Shown one piece after another: positions 1 to 5,450 of a DNA stretch of 5,757 nucleotides. The DNA is from Spirochaetes bacterium GWF1_49_6 (GTDB lineage Bacteria; Spirochaetota; Brevinematia; Brevinematales; GWF1-51-8). Every line of letters starts with the position of its first letter. Position 1 is the first letter of the stretch. Location of the stretch: contig MIBD01000087.1 of assembly GCA_001829395.1 (NCBI GenBank), positions 8,208-13,964 on the forward strand, given 5' to 3'. The position numbers were made by a program, and so were the translations under genes. The notes under the pieces are model-generated. The model was not told the DNA's origin. It did not search any database and was given only the letters and a program-made list of their open reading frames with translations.

Positions 1-147
1 ACTAATCAAAACCTCCCTCATTATGCGCTCTATATCGAAAATGTCACGAATTACAAATTTACCTCGAAGGTCGATCCGGGCGTGAAATTTATGAAAGAAC
101 TACGGAAAATATTAAAGACACAGTACAATATCATATTAAAGGATTGA
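1..147 (+). CDS. C-terminal fragment of an unrecognised protein (5' end outside window)
   Basis: Frame 1 is open from the first base to a TGA at 145-147, giving 48 residues that start TNQNLPHYALYIENV and end NIILKD. The tail is rich in Lys, Ile and Tyr and looks like a soluble alpha/beta protein end; no membrane segment or catalytic motif is visible. The stop lies 2 nt before the ATG of the yqeK-like gene, and that gene's ribosome binding site sits inside this reading frame, so the two are very probably co-transcribed. yqeK is often preceded by nadD (nicotinate-nucleotide adenylyltransferase), but this tail does not look like a NadD C-terminus to me, so I give no function. Being open to the window edge in a coupled position is the only support that it is coding. 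Confidence 0.6.
   Translation, partial: TNQNLPHYALYIENVTNYKFTSKVDPGVKFMKELRKILKTQYNIILKD
138..143 (+). promoter_or_regulatory. Ribosome binding site that decides the yqeK start
   Basis: AAAGGA lies 6 nt before the ATG at 150. A TTG at 144 is in the same frame, but it directly abuts this motif and leaves no spacer, so ATG 150 is the better start. Confidence 0.6.
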
Positions 148-149
148 GT

Positions 150-725
150 ATGGATTTTGAAAAGATACGTTCCGATTTATCGAAGGTTCTGTCGGAAAAG
201 CGCTATCAGCATACACTCGGTGTCGAGGAGATCGGCGTCAGGCTCGCGGAACGATGGGAAGAGAATCCTGACGAGATGCGGACTGCGGCGCTCCTTCACG
301 ACTGCGCGAAGGGGATGCGTATCAACGAGCAGTTCGAGTTCTGCCGCCAGAACGGGATACCCATCTCACGTGAGGATACGTTATCACCGGGGGTGATTCA
401 CGCCCGTATCGGCGCATTCCTCGCGCATTGGAAGTATCATGTGAAGGAACGGGAGATTCTGGACGCGATATTTTTCCATCCCACCGGGAAGGACAATATG
501 ACGCGCCTGCAGAAGCTGTTGTTTATCGCGGACTATATCGACCCGAACAGGGACTTGCATGTGACCGGCGATCTAACCGAACTCGCGTTTGAAGATATGG
601 AGACTGCGGTACTGGAAATCGTGATTGCGAAGAACGAGTACCTGATAGAGAATAGGATGATCCTACACCCGGACAGTATCAAGCTCTATAACTGGCAAAT
701 CATCTACATCGAACAACGGAAATAG
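150..725 (+). CDS. yqeK: YqeK-family HD-domain phosphohydrolase (probable symmetrical Ap4A hydrolase)
   Basis: A 191-residue HD-superfamily protein of the usual YqeK length. Known YqeK enzymes are metal-dependent hydrolases that split diadenosine tetraphosphate (Ap4A) symmetrically into two ADP in the cytoplasm. The expected ligand pattern is visible: H21 in KRYQHT, the H50-D51 pair in AALLHDCAKGM, H84 in GVIHARIGAFLAH, H110 in FFHPTG, and D128 in LLFIADYIDPNR, which is a hallmark YqeK segment. The family's common HTTG motif is changed to HPTG here, with the histidine kept. There is no signal peptide or membrane segment. ATG 150 is preferred to TTG 144 because of ribosome-binding-site spacing. 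The gene follows the upstream reading frame by 2 nt. In many bacteria yqeK is followed by rsfS; here the next gene is convergent, so that neighbour is absent on the right side. Family assignment is strong; the exact substrate is inferred from the family. Confidence 0.88.
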   Translation: MDFEKIRSDLSKVLSEKRYQHTLGVEEIGVRLAERWEENPDEMRTAALLHDCAKGMRINEQFEFCRQNGIPISREDTLSPGVIHARIGAFLAHWKYHVKEREILDAIFFHPTGKDNMTRLQKLLFIADYIDPNRDLHVTGDLTELAFEDMETAVLEIVIAKNEYLIENRMILHPDSIKLYNWQIIYIEQRK

Positions 726-745
726 TCATATCTGACAAATACAAA

Positions 746-770
746 GATTGCTTCGGCTGCGCCCCGCAAT
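746..770. repeat. REP-like imperfect palindrome (GATTGC...GCAAT type)
   Basis: ATTGC at 747-751 pairs with GCAAT at 766-770, and inside them GGC (755-757) pairs with GCC (761-763) around a 3-nt loop. The bottom strand reads TCATTGCGGGGC...GAAGCAATC. From memory this resembles a short palindromic repeat, with TCATTGCG and GAAGCAATC arms, scattered between genes in many bacterial genomes. A second GCAATC at 788-793 can also pair with GATTGC (746-751). The position 20 nt behind the yqeK stop, between convergent genes, fits such an element. It could also help to end transcription or protect a 3' end, but there is no U-run. One copy in this window cannot prove that it is repeated. Confidence 0.45.
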
Positions 771-797
771 GAGTGATTCAGCTATTTGCAATCCAGA

Positions 798-811
798 ACC
801 ATAATTATGGT
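798..811. repeat. 14-bp perfect palindrome
   Basis: ACCATAATTATGGT reads the same on both strands. It lies between the convergent gene ends and touches the left arm of the longer inverted repeat. Such a dyad can bind a dimeric regulator, but no promoter is visible near it, so an operator role is not supported. It could equally be part of a mobile-repeat boundary or chance in AT-rich DNA. Confidence 0.4.
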
Positions 812-907
812 CACTTCTAAATACTAAGTTAAGGAAGTGACTATTGGGCGTTTTATAATCAATTATACTTTGATTTGTTAGAATAATCAGAGTTTTTAGA
901 AGTGCCC
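809..907. repeat. Inverted-repeat-bounded segment in convergent intergenic DNA (possible MITE-like element)
   Basis: The left arm at 809-825 (GGTCACTTCTAAATACT) and the right arm at 891-907 (AGTTTTTAGAAGTGCCC) are inverted copies matching at 15 of 17 positions, with a 10-bp uninterrupted core (812-821 against 895-904). They enclose 65 bp with no open gene. A third, shorter inverted copy, GAAGTGAC at 834-841, pairs perfectly with GTCACTTC at 810-817 over a 16-nt loop. The right arm ends directly at the stop codon of the sigma-54 activator gene. No convincing target-site duplication is visible at the edges. Readings to weigh are a small non-autonomous transposable element, a folded 3' UTR shared by both convergent transcripts, or a bidirectional terminator. 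The last is weak because neither strand shows a U-tract directly after a stem. Confidence 0.45.
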
Positions 908-1951
908 TTATTTCAGTTTATACTTCTTCATTTTCTGCGTCAACGTATTTCTATGTATACCCAACAATTCCGCGGCCTTGGACATCTTCCAGTGAGCCTT
1001 CTCGAGCGCCTTCAATATCTGGGTCTTTTCCATCTCGTCCAAATCGAGGTCGGTAATAATCACGTTATCCTTTTTTATATATCCCGTCAGGTTATTGATA
1101 TTTTCGCTGGTGGACGAGGAGCTGAAAATATTATCGGGGATATCGTCGATAGAGATTCGTTCGTCATCGGTCATAATCATCGCATGATGGATCACGTTCT
1201 CGAGCTGGCGGACGTTACCCGGCCAGTTAAACGATATCAGGAGTTTGACGACATCCTCGTCGATCTGCGAGATATGGACACCCTCGAGCTCGACGTAACG
1301 CTTGATGAAGAAATCGACGAGCAGGGGAATATCCTCGCGGCGTTCGCGTAACGGGGGGAGATGCAGGAAGATGACGTTGATGCGGTAGTAAAGGTCCTCG
1401 CGGAACTTTGTTTTGCGGACTTCCTGCCACAGGTCGCGGTTGGTCGCGGAGATGATGCGTACATCGATGTTGATGGCTTCCAATCCGCCGACGCGGGTAA
1501 CAATTTTATCCTCGATGACGCGGAGAATCTTCGCCTGCAGCGCGAGCGACATCTCGCCGATTTCGTCGAGGAAGATGGTGCCTTTATTCGCGTTTTCGAA
1601 TTTCCCGATCTTCTGACGGCCCGCCCCGGTGAATGCGCCCTTCTCATAGCCGAACAATTCGCTTTCGAGGAGGGTTTCCGGAATCGCCGCGCAGTTCAGT
1701 TTGACCAACGGCCCGTCCTTACGTATACCCAGATAGTGGGTCGCGATGGCGAACAGTTCCTTTCCCGTACCGCTGTCGCCCTGAATCAGGATATTGGCAT
1801 TGCTTTTCGCGGCTTTTTTCGCACGGAGAAAAGACTGAATGATCGAATCGGACGACCCGATAATCCCGAATTGTTTCATTTCCTCGATGTATTGCAGCTT
1901 TTCCTGCTGAGGTTCCTCAATAAAGTTTTCAAGACCTTTGATTAGTTGCAT
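908..1951 (-). CDS. Sigma-54-dependent transcriptional activator (AAA+ and Fis-type HTH) lacking a sensory domain
   Basis: A 347-residue bacterial enhancer-binding protein, which uses ATP to remodel sigma-54 RNA polymerase into open complexes. The AAA+ core fills about residues 27-275: Walker A GDSGTGKE (58-65; the second residue is Asp where Glu is common), the sigma-54 contact loop GAFTGA (105-110), Walker B IFLDE (126-130), sensor I SATN (168-171), the arginine-finger region FREDLYYR (183-190) and sensor II WPGNVRQLEN (243-252). After a Ser-rich linker (277-283) comes a Fis-type helix-turn-helix at about 308-345 (MSKAAELLGIHRNTL). Only about 26 residues precede the AAA+ core, so there is no receiver, PAS or GAF domain; this resembles the PspF layout, where control comes from a partner protein. 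The start is well supported: AAGGGG (1961-1966) lies 9 nt upstream and overlaps the preceding stop codon. It is the last gene of the minus-strand cluster. Target promoters are unknown. Confidence 0.93.
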   Translation of the reverse strand: MQLIKGLENFIEEPQQEKLQYIEEMKQFGIIGSSDSIIQSFLRAKKAAKSNANILIQGDSGTGKELFAIATHYLGIRKDGPLVKLNCAAIPETLLESELFGYEKGAFTGAGRQKIGKFENANKGTIFLDEIGEMSLALQAKILRVIEDKIVTRVGGLEAINIDVRIISATNRDLWQEVRKTKFREDLYYRINVIFLHLPPLRERREDIPLLVDFFIKRYVELEGVHISQIDEDVVKLLISFNWPGNVRQLENVIHHAMIMTDDERISIDDIPDNIFSSSSTSENINNLTGYIKKDNVIITDLDLDEMEKTQILKALEKAHWKMSKAAELLGIHRNTLTQKMKKYKLK

Positions 1952-1960
1952 CGCTCAATA

Positions 1961-1966
1961 CCCCTT
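1961..1966 (-). promoter_or_regulatory. Ribosome binding site of the sigma-54 activator, overlapping the upstream stop codon
   Basis: On the minus strand the stop codon TAA of the lipoprotein gene runs into AAGGGG, which lies 9 nt before the ATG at 1951. Termination on the upstream gene would leave the ribosome on this site, which suggests coupled translation. Confidence 0.6.
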
Positions 1967-3299
1967 ATTCATATTCAAGAAAATTCTTTTTTAATTCATC
2001 GTAATATTTCTTTGCTTCCTGAAGAACATTTTTACTGTAGACGCCTTTTAAGATACCCTCGAATATATCTTTAGAACGGTAGATATCGTGGATATACTGG
2101 TACAGACGGGCGATATTGATCATGGAACGGGCGTAAAAGTCCGGGTCGATCTGGATGAAACGTTTCGTTTCGTCTTCCATTTTAGCAAGCGCCCCGGCGT
2201 CGATATCCCCTTCTTTCAGGTATAACGATTCCATCTCGAGAAGAGCCTCTTTTTTTACAGAATTATCGCCGTTCAACGCCGCGTAATAATTTTTCAGCGC
2301 ATCGAGGGGTTTCTTCTGCTTCACGAACATCCGCGCCATATAGAGACTTTTGCGGTACTGGTCGGACAGCAGATTGATATTGCTCAACGATTCCTTAAAG
2401 TTAAAATTGTCAATCAGGATAGAGATGAGGTGATAACGCAGAAGTTCTTTATCCTGCGGCGACATCTCGGTGGAATCGATATTCTTATAGAGAAGTTTAA
2501 TTTTTTCGGGCGACGACAGGTATTGAAGCGACGATATTACCGTGTCGGATAACTGGAAACCGCCGCCCTTATTCGTCGGAGCAGTATCCTCCGGGGAGAT
2601 AGTGATCTGGTTCGTGGTCTGCGGGGGCTGGGGGTTGACCGCAGCGCCCATAGGCTTAATCTGATAGATATATTTTTTTATCAGTTTACCGGTTTTGGTA
2701 TATCCGTGGAAAATTACCGAGCTATTGATATTTCCGCCCAGAAAAAGGAAAAATCCGTCCGACGGGTTGGATTTGTCCTTGAGAAATTTTATATCGCCCT
2801 CGACTGTCTTTAACGTCAGGAGCACGTCTTTCTCATAAATATTGATCGAGAACTCCTCGCCGGGAATCATCTCGATCGATTTATAGACCGGCGTGATGGT
2901 GAGGGGTTCCTTGACGATAGGGGTATTGTCGACAGGGGGCTTTTTATTCTGGATCTGCGTGATTATTTTATTGGATTGGATAGTCTTCGCGGGGTCGACA
3001 GGGAGCGTGACAACCTGCGTGACAATAGTCTGCCCGTTGAGGGCGGGTGACGTATTGGTGATAAAATTTGTTTTCAGGATAACCACAAGCGATACCTGAT
3101 TGGTGGTCATTACGTCCGCGACAGGGGGTAGCTGGTTAGTCACCGGCTTGGGACGGTTAATATATTTCGTGTACCCCGATTCATCGAGAATCTGCTCGAA
3201 GGAAAGGAATTGAGCGTTTTGGATATTTTTTAACAGTAAAAGGTGTTCCTGAGTGCAGGATAGAAAAAATACTACGCTGAAAAGAACGATTCCCCTCAT
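1965..3299 (-). CDS. Putative lipoprotein with Pro/Thr/Asn-rich linker, beta-like domain and TPR-like C-terminus
   Basis: A 444-residue protein that I cannot assign to a named family. The N-terminus is a short lipoprotein-like signal (MRGIVLFSVVFFLSC) with C15 as the likely lipidated cysteine and the only Cys in the protein. The lipobox FLSC is non-canonical at -3 (Phe rather than Leu or Val), which relaxed lipoboxes such as those of spirochaetes tolerate. Residues about 48-135 are rich in Pro, Thr, Asn, Gln and Val, as in an extended linker. Residues about 137-214 alternate hydrophobic and polar residues and look beta-rich. A second Pro/Thr/Gln linker (about 220-246) leads to a helical C-terminus (about 252-442) with degenerate TPR-like helix pairs, for example ALKNYYAAL, EALLEMESLYLKEGD and INIARLYQYIHD. 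It is probably anchored to a membrane on the periplasmic or outer face. Its ATG overlaps the TPR gene stop by 4 nt (ATGA), with GGAAAAG just upstream. The structure suggests an envelope scaffold, but function is unknown. Confidence 0.78.
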   Translation of the reverse strand: MRGIVLFSVVFFLSCTQEHLLLLKNIQNAQFLSFEQILDESGYTKYINRPKPVTNQLPPVADVMTTNQVSLVVILKTNFITNTSPALNGQTIVTQVVTLPVDPAKTIQSNKIITQIQNKKPPVDNTPIVKEPLTITPVYKSIEMIPGEEFSINIYEKDVLLTLKTVEGDIKFLKDKSNPSDGFFLFLGGNINSSVIFHGYTKTGKLIKKYIYQIKPMGAAVNPQPPQTTNQITISPEDTAPTNKGGGFQLSDTVISSLQYLSSPEKIKLLYKNIDSTEMSPQDKELLRYHLISILIDNFNFKESLSNINLLSDQYRKSLYMARMFVKQKKPLDALKNYYAALNGDNSVKKEALLEMESLYLKEGDIDAGALAKMEDETKRFIQIDPDFYARSMINIARLYQYIHDIYRSKDIFEGILKGVYSKNVLQEAKKYYDELKKNFLEYE

Positions 3300-4885
3300 A
3301 ACTTTTCCAAATCTTTAATATAGTTTTTAGCGTTCTGATTGCCCGGATCGATAGTAACAATATCCTGAAATATCCTTTTCGCTTTATAGAACTCTTTTAA
3401 TTGTATATATAATAGCCCGATTTTATAAAGGGTGTCGGGTTCCGGCTCCTTATGAAGCATATACTCCTCGAACAGGTCGATCGCTGAATCGGCCTCGCCG
3501 AGCTTCATTTTCGTCAGCGCAAGCGTATATATAATATCGGGATTTCTGTCGATAATAATCGCTTTTTCGAGGTATTGCGAGGCTTTATGGTAATCTTCCT
3601 TGTTCGCTTCCAGCAGACCGAGGCCGTATAGGATATTGATCTCCGACGGATTGACCTTGAGACCCTGCTCGAGGATTTCCCTCGCCTGATTGAGCTTACC
3701 GACCTTCATCAGCGAACTGCCGTAGATAAAGAAAATAATCTCCTTCGATACACCCTTCTTGATCAACGGTTCGAGATACTGGATGGATTCCCAGTATTTT
3801 CGGAGATGGTAATAACAGATACCGAGATTTTCGTATATATCGTCGGTTTTCTTAGAACTTTCGAGACAGAGGGTGAAATAATCGATGGCCTTATCATGCT
3901 TTTCTTCGAGCATATAACTCAACCCGATACGATAAGCGTACTCGGGATTATTCGTGATCTGGAACACCTTGAGGAAACTTTCACGCGCTTTCGCGTACAC
4001 CTTCTGGTTGAGATAGATATAAGCAAGACGCTCCCATATTTCGGAGGCATGGGGTTTCAGTCCGGCGGCGTATTTAAGCGCCTCGATAGCGTCGTCGGGC
4101 TGCCCCAACGCCTCGTACACGATACCGATATAGTACCATGCTTCCATATTGGTACGGTCATGCTCGATGGCGATCTTGAGGACCTCCTGCGCCTGGTAGG
4201 TCTGGCCTACCTCGAAGAAGCACATCCCCAGCAGGACGAGCGTCATCGGGTAACGTTCTTTATCCTCCTCATAGACGCGTGAGAAGCATTCGATCGCCTT
4301 CTGGTAGTCTTTCATCTCGATATAGGAAACCCCGAGTCCGAAAGTGGCGTTTATTTCTTTAGGGAAGTGCTGGAGATACTTCAGGAAAAGGTCCTTCGAA
4401 CGCTGGGGGTCATCCTCCTGGATCAGATTCATCCCCAGATTGAAGACGTTCAGCGCCGCATCAGCCTTAACGACAAAATACTCGAATAGGGGTTCCGCCT
4501 TATTGAAACTATTCATCTTGATATAACAGAGGCAGAGATGAAACCCGATAAAATCGTCGGATTTATCGCTCTCGTACACATCTTCGAAATAATTCGCGGC
4601 AAGCTCATAATTTTCGAGATAGAAATGGCAGATGCCGAGATTGTGTTTGACACTGGGGGCGTGGGGATTGATCTGGTACATTTCGTTCAGGTACTTCAGC
4701 CCCGCGTCATAATTTTCCAGTTTGATATAACAATAGGCGAGTTTATCCAGAATACTGAACCGGTCGATATATTCTTCTTTATCCAATGCTTCGAGTATAT
4801 AGGGAATAGCCTTCGCGAAGTTCCCCTCTTCGATAAGTTTTTCGGTTTCCATTTCCTTCATGAAGGAAATAAACTTATTCAACAT
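3296..4885 (-). CDS. TPR-repeat protein of about 15 repeats (cytoplasmic scaffold)
   Basis: A 529-residue protein built almost end to end from 34-residue tetratricopeptide repeats: about 14 full units plus an N-terminal half-unit, closed by a helix (NAKNYIKDLEKL). Typical units carry the LG...Y pattern and a helix-breaking Pro or Asp, as in NLGICHFYLENYELAANYFEDV, YYIGIVYEALGQPDDAIEAL or KIGLLYIQLKEFYKAKRIF. There is no signal peptide, membrane segment or catalytic motif, so it is probably a cytoplasmic protein-binding superhelix. TPR arrays of this size usually hold partner proteins together; the partner here is unknown. The ATG at 4885 has GGAGG (4889-4893) only 3 nt upstream, which is tight. 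Internal ATGs at 4861 and 4852 have poorer sites, so 4885 is kept. The gene overlaps the preceding lipoprotein gene by 11 nt and the following one by 4 nt. Confidence 0.9.
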   Translation of the reverse strand: MLNKFISFMKEMETEKLIEEGNFAKAIPYILEALDKEEYIDRFSILDKLAYCYIKLENYDAGLKYLNEMYQINPHAPSVKHNLGICHFYLENYELAANYFEDVYESDKSDDFIGFHLCLCYIKMNSFNKAEPLFEYFVVKADAALNVFNLGMNLIQEDDPQRSKDLFLKYLQHFPKEINATFGLGVSYIEMKDYQKAIECFSRVYEEDKERYPMTLVLLGMCFFEVGQTYQAQEVLKIAIEHDRTNMEAWYYIGIVYEALGQPDDAIEALKYAAGLKPHASEIWERLAYIYLNQKVYAKARESFLKVFQITNNPEYAYRIGLSYMLEEKHDKAIDYFTLCLESSKKTDDIYENLGICYYHLRKYWESIQYLEPLIKKGVSKEIIFFIYGSSLMKVGKLNQAREILEQGLKVNPSEINILYGLGLLEANKEDYHKASQYLEKAIIIDRNPDIIYTLALTKMKLGEADSAIDLFEEYMLHKEPEPDTLYKIGLLYIQLKEFYKAKRIFQDIVTIDPGNQNAKNYIKDLEKL

Positions 4886-5450
4886 GATCCTCCACGATCA
4901 GCACTTCATACTGAATGGTAATCTTACCTTTATCGGAGATAGAATAGCTTACTTTGCGTATATATGCGGCGCCGGAAGCCTTTTGATTCTTTGCGAGCGA
5001 TTTATACTGTTTATCCAGAGCGTCCATGATAACCGATGGAAATACCCTGAGATTCGGGTCGGCCATAACCATTTCCGATTTCTGGATGAAACGTTTCCCG
5101 GATAAAAGAAAGACAGAACCGGATATTTCCTTGAACTCGTAGAGATACAGTTTATCCGATATGGTTTTCTGGATGGAGTTGAAATACCCGTCCGCCTTTC
5201 CCGGAGTGGGGCAATCGGCGATGTCGGAGATTTTTGCTTTTCCCTGAGTGAAAATATAGGCCGCGCCGCTCATCAGAATATTGATATCGGATTGGGCGTT
5301 GATAGTGGCGACCTGCTGTTCCTTTCCGAAGCCGACTACCTTGGTATTTACGTTATCCCCGACATATTCTTTATTTTTTACTTTTATCGTGTTCTGGCAG
5401 GATGTGAGGATTACCGCGGTCATAATCAATAGGTACTTAATAGATTTCAT
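4875..5450 (-). CDS. Small putative lipoprotein of unknown function
   Basis: A 191-residue precursor starting MKSIKYLLIMTAVILTSCQN: two Lys, a hydrophobic core and a textbook lipobox L15-T16-S17-C18, so the mature protein should begin at C18 and be membrane-anchored. The frame extends 27 nt further upstream to an ATG at 5477, but that start would place nine residues (MIRYIGRKV) before the signal peptide and overlap the HD-GYP gene by 41 nt. ATG 5450 has GGGAG at 5458-5462 with a 7-nt spacer and overlaps that gene by only 14 nt, so I chose 5450. The mature part has one more Cys (C80) and is mixed alpha/beta by eye, ending in probable beta strands (KITIQYEVLIVEDHVE). The hexapeptide SGAAYI occurs twice (61-66 and 159-164), perhaps marking two similar halves or chance. 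No family is recognised; a small envelope-stress or flagellar/pilus accessory lipoprotein would be possible but is not shown. Confidence 0.82.
   Translation of the reverse strand: MKSIKYLLIMTAVILTSCQNTIKVKNKEYVGDNVNTKVVGFGKEQQVATINAQSDINILMSGAAYIFTQGKAKISDIADCPTPGKADGYFNSIQKTISDKLYLYEFKEISGSVFLLSGKRFIQKSEMVMADPNLRVFPSVIMDALDKQYKSLAKNQKASGAAYIRKVSYSISDKGKITIQYEVLIVEDHVE

Noticed and set aside
726..907. Sigma-54 (-24/-12) promoter or small gene in the convergent gap
   Set aside because: I found no convincing GG-N10-GC element on either strand and no open frame with a ribosome binding site. A promoter is not expected between converging gene ends.
902..1945. Two long plus-strand open frames (902-1351 and 1361-1945) opposite the sigma-54 activator gene
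   Set aside because: They are antisense to a gene with every motif of its family intact. Their translations show no recognisable domain and have no convincing ribosome binding sites, so codon bias of the real gene explains them.
3806..4921. Plus-strand open frames opposite the TPR gene (3806-4282, 4344-4526, 4538-4921)
   Set aside because: The minus strand encodes a continuous, well-formed TPR array. The opposite frames repeat its periodicity as an artefact and show no domain of their own.
2150..5097. 17-bp identical stretch at 2150-2166 and 5081-5097 in two lipoprotein genes
   Set aside because: Both copies encode KRFIQ within otherwise unlike contexts. There is no extended similarity around them, so shared codon choice for a short peptide is the simpler explanation than duplication.
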